Shown: in pieces, positions 12,938 to 23,078 of the stretch
Numbering within the stretch: position 1 is the stretch's first letter
Layout: every line of letters starts with the position of its first letter
DNA from: Sthenelais limicola
Lineage: Eukaryota; Annelida; Polychaeta; Phyllodocida; Sigalionidae
Assembly: GCA_942159475.1 (NCBI GenBank)
Contig: OW804098.1
Span: 112,843,916-112,907,915, forward strand
Length of the DNA: 64,000 nucleotides
Reading direction: 5' to 3'
Translations under genes and position numbers: made by a program
Notes under the pieces: model-generated
Database searches by the model: none
What the model was told of the DNA's origin: nothing
What the model saw: only the letters and a program-made list of their open reading frames with translations

Positions 12938-14982
12938 CACATGATTAAATAAATAATGTTAATAAATAATGTAGTAGTTATATGTAATGTTTATTATACC
13001 TTATTGTACTGTACAGTTTGTATATACTATATACATGTATCTTTCCTTTTTACAAAATGGAGGTCCACCAGTAAAAATTATGGCAGCGTATATATGATAC
13101 CTTCTTGAATTGGTGTAAATAAAGTATTTATTTTAAGTATTATTCTGAGATATCTAAAGACATTATCTGCTGAATAACTGGTCTTTTTTCTGCTTAATAA
13201 TTAACAGCTCAGGAAATTAATGTGTTTCCATGGTGACATCAAAATAAATTTATTTAAAGAATGAATTGTCAACTATAACAATCTCAAACACATTCCACTC
13301 AACCTTTGTAGTAAAATTAGAATAAAATGTGAATTCTACATCGAACTACTTTCCTTTGATCTTATTTTTTATGAGTTAAAATAATTATCGGTTTTAAAAT
13401 ATAAAGCTCTTATTAACCGTGAGATCGTGGTAGAGATGTACATCATTCGTGGAGAAATTACTCATCGATCCTTTTAATTCCTATGGATTTTCTTTTCAAT
13501 TTTAACCAGATGAAAGTGAAAGTCTATCATCCTCTCAAATTATCCATATTTAAGACAAAAATGAGGTTCAAAATACTACAGTTCAACATAACCAAACAGA
13601 TATTTTGAATTAACATGATACCAAATATACTCAGATATACCTAGTATTTATGATTTTTCAGCCTAATTTACTAAATGTGTAGAGCTGCTGATTGTACATT
13701 TTCTGACAACCTGACATTTTATACTCCAAAATTAATATCGACAAGTTTCCTGAAATACCTTTTGACTATAGTTATCATATAGGATAGAACTACAATCAAT
13801 GAGTATAGACATGTAGACCATCAAAAATTAAATTTCTCCTTTAAACAATTGTTACAAAATTTACATGATTTTCAGTTCTTGTAAAGATTTAGGAACCTCC
13901 CACAACTATCTCGTTTTGAATTGATCTGAGACGGAAACACCTAATCTTTCTTGGCCTAAGATGATCATAATCATTCCTATGCATATATAATAATTCCGGA
14001 ATATTGCCTGACTCACAGAAACGTGTGGTATGAGGCACATGAGATGTATACTCTCAAAATATATTTGGACATATTTCATCAACATATCCCATTCTCAAAA
14101 TTAGAATTTTCTTTGTCATGAAATAGTTAGTCTTTAAATCAGTTAACATATACTGTACAGGTAGTATAGGCCTTACAAAATAAGAATTAACTTTTTTTTC
14201 CACCGAAAATTTACAATTTTTTTGGCATGATCCGTTTCACATACTTCTACATCTAGACAAATGGAAACTACAAGCTTGATCAAGTCACATGAAAGATTAT
14301 GGCATCGAAGATATCTTCTTGGTTGAATTGGTGTAAAGAAAATATTCATTTTTAGTATTATTATGAGATGTCTAAAACCAGTATTTACTAAATAACTGGT
14401 CTTTCGTTGATAGCAGGAAATTAATATGTGATGTGTCTAAGCGAACTGCGTCTCAAGTCGCAAAAATGATATTTTTTGAATGTCTTTTTCACACAAACTT
14501 TGTATCAATGATGTCATTTTTGGAGTGTTTTGACACTCTTAGTAAGTCGTATAGATATATAAGACTACTGACAAAAAACTGAAACTATGCATTTCTAAAT
14601 ATATAAAAGTACTCAATAGATTTCCTAACGTTTAACACCTTTGAAATCTGCGTGATCTATTTTTTTTTAGATGTGATGCCAAATGGTATCTCAAAATCCA
14701 TTTGATTTTCTCTGTGACATAATACTCATCTTTGACACATCAGTACGTTTCCATGGTGACATCAAAATAAATGTATCCTCACATCCATCTATAGGCACAA
14801 ATGGAATCTATAAAATGTCTTTAATTCATCTTCAACAAGAGCTAGATGGAAATGTTTTTACTCTGTTCTGTTGTTCATATTTGTAAACAAGGTTAGGAAA
14901 ACAATGAAGCCACCGGCAAATCCTTAAAGGATATCATCACTAATCGCAAAGTACAAAACAAAATGATAAGAAATAAATGAGA
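12938..14982. other. intergenic region between CCDC61 and OPA3
   Basis: No coding exon is visible. The first 20 bases hold the CCDC61 AATAAA. The rest is AT-rich and contains a family A MITE remnant near 13510-13716 and a family C remnant at 14420-14705. Two related stretches (about 13080-13260 and 14300-14780) share the phrases ATTGGTGTAAA and TTTCCATGGTGACATCAAAATAAAT, so part of the region is an old duplication. Confidence 0.6.
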
Positions 14983-16969
14983 CTATTTCTGCTCAATAAG
15001 TACAGTCCCTGATGTAGAATCTTTAATCTTCCGAGGCGGAGAACTTGGTTGTAAACTTTGCACAAGTCGATTCATTTCTCTAAGTTCTGCGTTTTGTTGT
15101 TCAACAATGAGCCCAACCAGTTTGAACTCATCTTCTAGGGTGGTAAGCCTGTCATTTTGGGCGTCCTCTTTGTTTTGCTCGTTCCTCGCTTGGCGAGCAT
15201 ATTCTGCGTAAATAATTCCAACACCTACAGAGAAGATGACCATTTCTCCTAACATCTCGGCCCCAAGTTCCACAGCCATCTCCTCGTTCAGGGGTTTGAC
15301 TTCCTTCACGGATTTACCAAAACCCATCAGTCGCATCTTGAACTTAGTTTCGAAGCCATGGTACCCTGTGATGTGTAAAAGAAAATATAAGATTATTATT
15401 CAGATTCATTTTATTTCGTCATTTTGTTCTCTACAGATTTTATTCAGGTTACATTTTTTAATTTAAAAAAAACTTTCGCTCAGAAGAGCGGTTTTCATTG
15501 TGCTCTGAACTAGTTCTATTGCTGTGGGTTTGACATCGGAGTATGACATTTAAAGAAGTACCACATTAGTTTAATATAATATAATACCAATGATGATGAT
15601 GGAAATGAAAATGATTAATAATGAATGTTGACAGACTTTCGTTATGCTAAGTTGGGAGCAAGTGAATGCTAATGACATATGTGATGTGTTATAGGAGAAT
15701 GAATCACAACTTGCAAGTCGCAAAAAATGGATTCTAGATCATTTAAAAAGTCTTAAGGAATATTCACTGACACTAATATCTTTAATTTCAATGTAACTGT
15801 AAGTGATCATCTCCTAGTGTTTAAGGAAATTATTGCTAAACGACAGATAGATAAATTAATGATAAAATGAACTAATTTGGAACACCATTTTGTTCATTTG
15901 GAATTCTATCGTTTGATTCTCTTTTAATTGTCACTACATCTATTACTATTATGATCTATCATTCTATGAGTATGAGTACATGTGAGGGGTTGCACTTTAA
16001 GCCGCATTTTACACAAAACCCGCATTTTACACTTTTGTGTATTCTATCTTGTGGGAGTGGGGGATTTTTTTTGTCATGTTATCATTTTACACTTGGGTTG
16101 TGTATTCTTTTCTACCTCTACTAGTTGGACAGGGTGAGTGTTGTGTGGGGGAGGGGGGGGGGGGGGGGTCGGGGGTCTGTAGGCATTCTCATTAGCCTAT
16201 ATCTACACTGTTGAAGTTAGTGGGCCCTAGTAATGCTATTAAAAACTTGAATGTGTATTCTATTGACAAGACAGTATATTATTGACAAGACAGACTACAA
16301 TACATAACAAGTGACAAGAGGGTCGTCGGGAAGGGTACTATATAGTGTAGGGTAGAGTAATGAGGGTAGCAATAGAATACACCCCCCCCCCCCCTCACTC
16401 CCTCCCCCCCCCCCCCCCCCCCCCAACATGAGAGATTACACAAAGTGTAAAATGCGGGGGTTCCGTGTATAATGCGGCTTATAGACTATAGACTATAGTG
16501 CAACCACATGTGGGTAGGCTTATGCAATGACAATCAATGAGCTCACTGAAATACCACTGTTGTGAACCATAAATGTGAGCTAGAACTTGTGAATTCACAC
16601 AGAAACAAATCCAACGCATATTTCCTCAATTGTCAACTTGCCCCATCGATAATTCTTAGCCTGTCCGACAAATCCCCTCTACACATAAGTCATAACAACG
16701 AAATTATATAATCTCGATGGTCATAACAAGTCATAAACAAACAAGTTCACCGCTCCTACTGAGCGATAATACAAGACCTAGACTCTGACATATGTCACCT
16801 TCACGGATCCCTTGTTTACATCCAGCTTCTACTACTTACACTGAGCCGGCGGAACTATCATCCTCCTCAGAAAATCAGAAGTCTTAGCTTTTCTCTTAAT
16901 GGCAGCTGCGAAAGGTTTGGCCACTTGTTTTACAGCCAAGTAGCCGAGTTTTGCTACGGGGAACGGCAT
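14983..16969 (-). CDS. OPA3: OPA3-like mitochondrial protein, two exons
   Basis: Exon 1 is 16840-16969, starting at ATG with MPFPVAKLGYLAVKQVAKPF. It ends in phase 1 before GTAAGT. Exon 2 is 14983-15365, after an acceptor ending CACAG. The joined frame gives 170 residues, close to the roughly 180 of vertebrate OPA3. The N-terminal Phe-Pro-x-Ala-Lys-Leu start, the MRLMGF block, then KPLNEE, a hydrophobic segment (EMLGEMVIFSVGVGIIYAEY) and a C-terminal coiled coil are the family hallmarks. OPA3 proteins are mitochondrial membrane proteins, and human mutations cause optic atrophy/3-methylglutaconic aciduria. The gene points away from the possible exon at 17217, with which it may share a promoter. 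No defect is visible. Confidence 0.9.
15668..15760. mobile_element. family C fragment in the OPA3 intron
   Basis: It matches the family C terminus (ACATATGTGATGTGTTATAGG, then ATGAATCACAA..TTGCAAGTCG). Only one end is present. Confidence 0.5.
15985..16505. mobile_element. 520-bp element with inverted ends and poly-G/poly-C tracts
   Basis: The left end GGTTGCACTTTAAGCCGCAT followed by TTTACACAAAACCCGCATTTTACAC is mirrored at the right end (AGTGTAAAATGCGGGGGTTC ... ATGCGGCTTATAG ... AGTGCAACC). Inside are a poly-G run (about 16149-16168) and a matching poly-C run (about 16381-16423), which extend the palindrome. It sits in the OPA3 intron. There are no ORFs. Confidence 0.65.
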
Positions 16970-17006
16970 GCTCGAAAGTCAAATCAACTTCTCAAAAATA
17001 ACTAAA

Positions 17007-17034
17007 CCGGAAGTCTGAACAACTAAACCGGAAC
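17007..17034. promoter_or_regulatory. ETS-like sites in the OPA3 upstream region
   Basis: CCGGAAGT occurs at 17007-17014 and a second ACCGGAAC at about 17027-17034, just upstream of the OPA3 start (16969) and before the possible + strand exon at 17217. Paired ETS/GABP-type sites are typical of TATA-less bidirectional promoters of mitochondrial genes. This is motif evidence only. Confidence 0.4.
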
Positions 17035-17216
17035 TGAAGTTTGACCTGGGTCACAGCTGTCAAATTTTGGCCCAGCGGGGTAACCCACGTAAACAAACCT
17101 CTTGCCCTGTCCTTCGAGTTTGTATTTGAAAGTGAAATCCCATTGAGGTAGAATAATAAAATAGTTTTTGATTCTTGGAATGAGGTTGTTGCTGTCGTCA
17201 CGAATTAATTATGTGA

Positions 17217-17271
17217 ATGGCGGCAGGTACAATTGAATGGACTATACCCGCTAGCAGCATGACAGCCTCAA
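17217..17271 (+). CDS. possible first exon of an unidentified gene divergent from OPA3
   Basis: An ATG in a good context (gtgaATGGCG) opens a short reading frame, MAAGTIEWTIPASSMTAS, that runs straight into a consensus donor A|GTAAGT at 17272. It lies 248 bp from the OPA3 start on the other strand, behind ETS-like motifs, so it looks like the first exon of a divergent gene. No continuing exon was found before 19764 or in the right flank, so the gene and its product are unknown. It may be chance. Confidence 0.3.
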
Positions 17272-17963
17272 GTAAGTTCCATTTAAATGTTTACCTCATA
17301 ATATTATTGCATTTTCATCAAAAGCATCAGGATCGAAAGAGGAAATGTTGGCGATTCCATTGCTGTGCTTGGATAAAGGAGTCTTAGTGGAGATTTTGCA
17401 TAAAGTGCTGGTGTTATCCGGGTGGATTTCTGCAGGGGCGAATGTAAACATTGAGAGCTAGGACCTAGGTAGGGGTGGGGTGCTCAGCTGCTTGTCTTCT
17501 CTCTACACTGGAGAAGGGTACAGGAGGAGGAGGAGGATCGGTAGACGCTGCATGTTGTTACACTGGTATAAGGATACCAGCGGAAGATATGAAACGCTGA
17601 TATGGAATGCAGGAGTTTAATGGTTTCTAAATATAGCTCCTTTGTCTACTCTCCTTATACTACTAGGCTATATATTCATTTTGTAGCTACCGGTATCTAT
17701 GGGCGGTATATATAAAGGCCCTAGTTTATAGCTACCGGTATGATCATATGTATTTTGTCATTGTAAACATTATCCGTTCATCCTTTCATCCATTCATCCA
17801 TTTATCCAAAGAAGTCTCACAAATTCTTATAATATTGCTAAGATATAATAGAACTATGTATACTACGAATGATTGGATCCCTTGCAATAATGTAAATAGG
17901 CCTACCGGATAATAGTAGACTGATAATGTACTCGATCGATGAAAACGTAATGCTTAGACTATC

Positions 17964-17966
17964 GAC

Positions 17967-18002
<36 letters not shown>

Positions 18003-18034
18003 TTATCTATCTATATATCTATCTATCTATCTAT
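17964..18034. repeat. (CTAT)n microsatellite
   Basis: About 17 tandem CTAT units with a few substitutions. Confidence 0.95.
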
Positions 18035-18144
18035 ACCAGCGGAAGATATATGTAACGCTTGGTATAGAATGACTGGTGGATGAGTTTAATCGTTTCTAAA
18101 TATAGCTCCACTATGTATTTAAATATGTACCGGTTTTATATGTA

Positions 18145-18380
18145 TGGGCCAGGTTGTCAGAAAATGTACAACCAGCAGCTCTACACATTTAGTAAATTAG
18201 GCTGAAAAAATCATAAATACTATAGGTATAGCCTATCTGAGTATATTTGGTATCATGTTGGTTCAAAATATCTGTTTGGTTATGTTGAACTGTATTTTGA
18301 ACCTCATTTTTGTCTTAAATATGGGATATTTGAGAGGATTTGTGAAGACGAATTGTACATTTTCGGATGATCTGACCCAT
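18145..18380. mobile_element. family A MITE copy
   Basis: It opens TGGGCCAGGTTGTCAGAAAA and ends TTTTCGGATGATCTGACCCA. It is full length with diverged ends. Confidence 0.7.
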
Positions 18381-18900
18381 ACATGTATTTTATAGCTAGC
18401 GGTGTATATATACGTATAGGGCCTAATTAAGTAGTGAAACACTGGAAGTGGTAAGGTAGGCCTATACGCATCATACTAGTTTGACTTTAAAGGGCAGCTT
18501 TATGACAGGTTGAAGGGAAAATATGCCAGTTTTTGGCTCTGGACCTTCATTGATCTCAAGCTATAACCTTCTAGAACTAGTCTATTTTCTACACTATAAC
18601 CTTGTCTTCCTCTCTGGCATGCAAGTATCCGTGACCTCGTTATATACCATTTAGGTCAAAACACTGAAATGCGTATAATAGGATTACCAATAGTTTGTCA
18701 TATTTCTGACACATTAATGGGATAAAATCTCAATGTTAAACATAATCTGAGTGTATTCATCTGAGAACAAATTCAAATTTAAATATATTGAGTTGAAAAA
18801 TACTTTATTTGCTAAATGATTATAAATGTGTAAAAAGTTGGCAAATTGGTAAAAACAGGCTTCTGGAAAATATCCAGTTCTCACAGCCGTCACCATTAAA

Positions 18901-19267
18901 GAGTGAGATCGTCAGAAAATGTACAATTCACTCAATGAGAGAATGAAAGTTATAAATACTGTCCTGCTGTTGGGTCAGATTTTCAGAAAATGTACAATTC
19001 ATCTTCACCAATCCTCTCAAATGACCCAAATTTAAGACAGAAGTGACGTTCAAAATATATACAGTTTAACACAATGAAAGATACATTTGTTATCAACACA
19101 ATGCCAAAGATACTCTAATACTCCCATTATTCATAATTCTTCAGTCTAAATTAGCAGAAGTTACCGACTTAACGAGAGCTGCCGATTGTACATTTTCTGT
19201 CTTAAATGTGGGTTATTTGAGAGAATTATAGGGAAGGCGATTTGTACATTTTCTGAAGATCTCACCC
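18901..19267. mobile_element. compound family A MITE copies
   Basis: A fragment (18901-18960, GAGATCGTCAGAAAATGTAC) is followed by a copy opening at 18971 with TGGGTCAGATTTTCAGAAAA. That copy reads to a usual right end near 19199. It then continues without a break into the right half of a second, oppositely oriented copy, ending TTTTCTGAAGATCTCACCCC near 19267. This looks like fusion or nested insertion. Confidence 0.6.
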
Positions 19268-19393
19268 CCTTGTACATTAAAGTGGTACATTGTGTGACTG
19301 ATGCCTTGCTTGGGCCGAGTATTGATTTAAAGCGATCTGATCTTAAGATGAACTACGTACGGAGCATCTTTGAAAACACTAGTCTATTCTATA

Positions 19394-19638
19394 TGGGTCA
19401 GACTTTCAGAAAATGCACAATCTACAGTTCAACACATCTCCCAAATTCTGCTAAATTAGAGTGAAAAATGATAAATACTGACAATATCTGAGTGTATTCT
19501 CTATTGTATTGATTCAATAAATCTGTCTGGTTGTGTTGAAATGTATTTTGAACCTGATTTTTGTCTTAAATTTGGATTATTTGGGGGGGGGGGGGAATTG
19601 GTGAAGGCCAATTGTACATTTTCTGAAGACTTGACCCA
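19394..19638. mobile_element. family A MITE copy next to the Polinton
   Basis: It opens TGGGTCAGACTTTCAGAAAA and ends TTTTCTGAAGACTTGACCCA. It ends 126 bp before the Polinton target duplication. Confidence 0.7.
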
Positions 19639-19764
19639 CATGTAGCCATCCTGATTAATCGATGCACCCATTCGCCAGACTACCACAGCATTTTAAAACA
19701 GGATATTTGTGTCTGAAGATTGAAAGAGATCGATAGGAGATGATTTCTGACATAGGAACTTCAC

Positions 19765-19770
19765 CAAAGT
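19765..19770 (+). repeat. left target-site duplication CAAAGT
   Basis: CAAAGT immediately precedes the left terminal repeat and is matched exactly at 45196-45201. Six bases is the known Polinton integrase signature. Confidence 0.95.
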
Positions 19771-19875
19771 AGTAGTATATAACAAGCACGCTGTGTAGCA
19801 ACTTGGGGGCCGCTGGAGATAAGGGTTGCTACATCCTGGAAGGAGCAGGAGCTGGTCTAAGACAATGGGGGCCGC
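19771..19875 (+). repeat. Polinton left terminal inverted repeat (105 bp perfect core)
   Basis: It begins AGTAGTATATAACAAGCACG and is the exact reverse complement of 45091-45195. Inward of it (to about 19975) come three degenerate copies of AAGACAATGGGGGCCGCGGG followed by AGATAAG. Confidence 0.95.
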
Positions 19876-19989
19876 GGGAGATAAGAACATCCTGCACCCA
19901 GCCTAGGACAATGGGGGCCGCGGGAGATAAGGGCTAAGACAATGGGATGAGCTGGAGATAAGGGAGCGTAGCAAACTGGAGAGAGTGAT

Positions 19990-20322
19990 ATTAATTAGAA
20001 GGTATGTTATTATTATTATTATACAGGTATTGGAACTATGTATATAAACATGGAGAGATAAGGGTAGCAGGTTAGGTAAAGGAGGTTACCAAGTGTTAGG
20101 AGACACACTGACCCAGCACCATGACCCAGACAGAAGACTAAAGACAAACATACTAAGCAAGGTTAATGTTTATTAGGTAAGACATTAGTGCAGGTGAATT
20201 ACATACAACATAAACCACATATTAGACTGATTATGTAAGGCATTAGTACGAATGAAAGTGGGATTACATACAAGACAAACATTAGATAATTACATAATAG
20301 ACCGAGTAGAAAACAAGCACTA
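19990..20322. other. left subterminal non-coding region of the Polinton
   Basis: It holds an (ATT)n run near 20007-20022 and AT-rich sequence with a repeated phrase (GACAAACAT.. / ATTACATACAA.. ACATTAG at about 20150-20285). It is probably the 3' untranslated end of the leftmost - strand gene. No ORF is supported. Confidence 0.6.
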
Positions 20323-21156
20323 CTAAAAAGTGAAATGATTCTTTAACAATGGGGTATTTAAATAGTATGTTCCTGTATCCTCGCAGCAGTTGCAGCGGAT
20401 ACATACACCTAAATCATCATTTAAGGTATCCACAAGTAAGTGGTCAATGTTTTTATCGTCGCAACACAAATTAGGATGTCCATTCCAAAAGTTTTCATCG
20501 TGTAAACTAATAGTTTCCCCACAGTAACAAGACACACTGTTAGTTCCCCTATTAAGTAATATTGTCCTCCAGCGCATGTCCTCCTGATACGCAACAGTTT
20601 CATCACCGAACATTAGAGCACGCTGTCCGTACATGATAGAGAACCTTGTATGGGCGCAGGCAGTTCCTTGGGCGTTTAAAGCTGGTAGTATAGGAACTAG
20701 CCTTGGGTTGAACCGTGTAGTTGTTGTACAGCGCTTGGGTCGAGTAAAGTAGAAAAAAGCACACACAAATGGTTCCTCCAAAGAGAAACCGTTGTAATTG
20801 AAAATGGTATTAGGTGGAATAGTTATTCCCTTTGTATCTGCACATACTTTATGAGCCAAGTAGGTTGTGTAATGTAAACCAAAATCGGACTGTGCCTCCT
20901 TGGTAATAAAGGTTAATGGTTTGGCTTTGAAGCAAATATTGAATTTGATGTAGGACTGTGTAAACCACGAGCCTACATTATCCATAGAAGAGTAATGTGA
21001 TATGTTTTGTTCAGCAGCTGTTGAATATGAGGAGGCCAGGGTGTTGTTATGTAAGAACAACATAAACAAACGCAGACACTGCTGTGGATTGCTGTCTGCA
21101 AGCTTACGTTCCTTAGACCGCAGACGGTGCAGCCGCTTAAGCCTGTATTTTCCCAT
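20323..21156 (-). CDS. Polinton accessory Cys-rich protein, paralogue 1 (277 aa)
   Basis: A complete frame from ATG at 21156 (MGKYRLKRLHRLRSKERKL), with a basic N-terminus. Its core is clearly homologous to the next gene: CFKAK..FIT, VCxDTKGIxIPPN, EEPFV..FFYF..PK, PILPALN..GTAC.H.RF..YG.R and a CYCG motif, then a C-terminal C..C.CCE cluster that could bind zinc. I see no signal peptide or membrane segment. I do not recognise the family. It is probably a soluble early/accessory protein that arose by tandem duplication. A TA-rich TATA-like run at 21215-21229 lies about 60 bp upstream. Confidence 0.85.
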   Translation of the reverse strand: MGKYRLKRLHRLRSKERKLADSNPQQCLRLFMLFLHNNTLASSYSTAAEQNISHYSSMDNVGSWFTQSYIKFNICFKAKPLTFITKEAQSDFGLHYTTYLAHKVCADTKGITIPPNTIFNYNGFSLEEPFVCAFFYFTRPKRCTTTTRFNPRLVPILPALNAQGTACAHTRFSIMYGQRALMFGDETVAYQEDMRWRTILLNRGTNSVSCYCGETISLHDENFWNGHPNLCCDDKNIDHLLVDTLNDDLGVCIRCNCCEDTGTYYLNTPLLKNHFTF

Positions 21157-21214
21157 GTTGGATCTTTATGACTGTGTGTTAGTAGAGCTACTGGTAAATG
21201 AAATGAAAACCCGG

Positions 21215-21229
21215 ATATATATATATATA
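21215..21229 (-). promoter_or_regulatory. TATA-like run upstream of paralogue 1
   Basis: An alternating TA run about 60 bp upstream of the ATG at 21156, in the 120-bp gap between the two paralogues. Confidence 0.4.
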
Positions 21230-21276
21230 CACCTATGTAGGATGCGTTGCAGCAAACGACAAATGTGTGTAGTTGG

Positions 21277-22146
21277 TTAAAAGGTTATGTGGGAGTCACC
21301 GCTTAGTAATGGAACATTGAGAAAATAATCTCCCGCGCCCAGTTCGCAACACTCGCAGCGCAGACACATACCATTTAATCCAATACTACGCACCGTTCCA
21401 TTAAACTGGGTTAGTGTAACACACCTGACACCATTCTGTAAGCAGCAGGTACCAGTAGAACATGTTGACCAATAATTAGCATTGCTTAAACACACACTAA
21501 AGCCGCAATAACAAGGCAAATGCGTTTGATTATTATCAAGTAATTCCTTACGCCAGTCACCGAAAACCCTGTATGCAAAAAACATGTCTGCATTTAGCTC
21601 AAGGCGACGTCCGTACAGAAGGGCAAATCGCGAATGGCCGCAAGCAGTACCATTTAGGTTAAGTGCTGGTAGGATTGGGGCCATGGTTTTGTCGAATTTG
21701 GTTTTGGTTGATTTAAGTTTTGGCTGTGAGAAGTAAAAGTAAACCTTAACAAACGGTTCCTCACCCGCAAACTTTGCGTACTGGAAGACGATGTTTGGTG
21801 GGATGATAATTCCTTTGGTATCGTTGCAAACCGTTGTTGAAATAACGTACTTGTAATGGTTGGCAAAGTCCAGAGCGACTGATGGAGTTATGAAACCGAA
21901 GTCTTTTGCCTTGAAACAAATGTTGATTGCTATTGAAGGAATAGCTAACCACTCTCCCGTGTGTGGTAATGACGGATATTGAGAAATGTCCTGTAAGTCA
22001 GGTTTGGTGTAGTATTCATCTAGGCGAGTCAATTGGAGAAACGCTAAAAAAGCAGATAGGCATAGCACAGGGTTGTTGTCATCTAGACGCTTTTGTAGTT
22101 TTTTGGTACGAGCCAAACGCTTGAAGTAATTATTTTGCTTACCCAT
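21277..22146 (-). CDS. Polinton accessory Cys-rich protein, paralogue 2 (289 aa)
   Basis: A complete frame from ATG at 22146 (MGKQNNYFKRLARTKKLQKR). It aligns along its whole length with the 277-residue neighbour, sharing the CFKAK, DTKGI, IPPN, EEPFV, PILPALN, GTAC and CYCG blocks and the C-terminal CLRCECCE cluster. The paralogues have drifted far in the middle and in loops, so the duplication is not recent. The function is unknown. Invariant cysteines suggest a metal-stabilised fold. It is transcribed away from the + strand gene at 22613. Confidence 0.85.
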   Translation of the reverse strand: MGKQNNYFKRLARTKKLQKRLDDNNPVLCLSAFLAFLQLTRLDEYYTKPDLQDISQYPSLPHTGEWLAIPSIAINICFKAKDFGFITPSVALDFANHYKYVISTTVCNDTKGIIIPPNIVFQYAKFAGEEPFVKVYFYFSQPKLKSTKTKFDKTMAPILPALNLNGTACGHSRFALLYGRRLELNADMFFAYRVFGDWRKELLDNNQTHLPCYCGFSVCLSNANYWSTCSTGTCCLQNGVRCVTLTQFNGTVRSIGLNGMCLRCECCELGAGDYFLNVPLLSGDSHITF

Positions 22147-22184
22147 ACTGAAAAAAGTATATGTTAAGAACGAGCTTAAGTTCT

Positions 22185-22192
22185 CTATATAC
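22185..22192 (-). promoter_or_regulatory. TATA box of paralogue 2
   Basis: GTATATAG on the - strand, about 40 bp upstream of the ATG at 22146. Confidence 0.5.
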
Positions 22193-22429
22193 CTGGTATG
22201 TCAAACTAAGGTTAAAACCTAACTTGCGAATGATAACCTGCAATTTATAAAATACGTGTATTATACTAGGTAGACCGCCTGATAAACAAGAACTGATAAA
22301 CCAGAATAAATGTGACCTAGGTAAACCCTAATAGATAGCTTTACTTGTAGCGATATCAATTGTTCTAGTTGAATAAAGCGTAAACAGATAGCGCAAATTT
22401 AAGGGTAAAGGTGTGCCTTTATCAAAGGG

Positions 22430-22500
22430 GTATATAGGTAAATGGGTAGATAACATTTAAAAGTTAAAGTGTTATATAGGTAAATGGGTAGATATGAGGT
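22430..22500. repeat. direct repeat in divergent promoter region
   Basis: TATATAGGTAAATGGGTAGATA occurs twice, about 41 bp apart (from about 22431 and 22472), between the divergent genes at 22146 and 22613. It could be a regulatory element of the element's early genes. Confidence 0.6.
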
Positions 22501-22612
22501 GAAAGCTGTTATAGTCTGTATCCATTTGCGTTATTGGTAGCAGATTTAACAATCTATTCACCAGAGAGGACGTATATTTACACCTGTGATTTAAAAGCCA
22601 AAAGATAGAAAA

Positions 22613-22870
22613 ATGGAATTCGCATATAAAAACCTGAACGTAAGTGTTGATGTGAACACCATGACGAAAACCTTTTCGATGAAGGTGACAGTTGTTACCG
22701 GTACAGATGTTAGTGTACTAACTTTTACTAATGTAACACAGAACAGCCACATAATGCCGGCGGCTCTTGTAGACTATATTGATATTAAAGCTAGGTGGCA
22801 CGGCGACAAGTTCCTTGTTGTGCTAGAAGACATGGCAGCACAGCAGCGTCTAAAATTTTCAATGGACTAA
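22613..22870 (+). CDS. small Polinton accessory protein (85 aa), unknown
   Basis: A complete frame from ATG with an A at -3 (aaaaATGG), ending LKFSMD and TAA. The content alternates beta-prone stretches (VTVVTGTDVSVLTF, KFLVVLED) with no cysteines, signal or membrane segment, so it is probably a small all-beta protein. I recognise no family. It lies in the accessory region upstream of, and in the same direction as, the spliced gene at 23079, and could share its regulation. Confidence 0.65.
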   Translation: MEFAYKNLNVSVDVNTMTKTFSMKVTVVTGTDVSVLTFTNVTQNSHIMPAALVDYIDIKARWHGDKFLVVLEDMAAQQRLKFSMD

Positions 22871-22951
22871 TGATAAAGGTGAGTGTACTTTGATTACAGT
22901 GTGGTGATGTCATTATGTATAAATAAACTATGATTAGTGAAAGTGTATAGC

Positions 22952-22959
22952 TATAAAAG
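22952..22959 (+). promoter_or_regulatory. TATA box of the spliced accessory gene
   Basis: TATAAAAG, 127 bp upstream of the ATG at 23079. It implies a leader of roughly 100 nt. Confidence 0.55.
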
Positions 22960-23078
22960 GGACTGGGTTTTAACGTTTAGGTTGTAGTTACACCAGGTGC
23001 TGACTGTGCGAGCGTGTGTTTTATACTACTACTACCCACCTTTTCAATTAACCGATTGTTTGGAGAACCTTTAAAAAC

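Larger units (their letters stand above)
17272..19764. other. left flank of the Polinton, no supported gene
   Basis: The stretch between the possible exon at 17217 and the Polinton holds a (CTAT)n microsatellite (about 17964-18034), a duplicated phrase around it (CAGCGGAAGATAT at 17579 and 18039), and several family A palindromic elements ending 126 bp before the target duplication. I see no exon in it. Confidence 0.6.
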
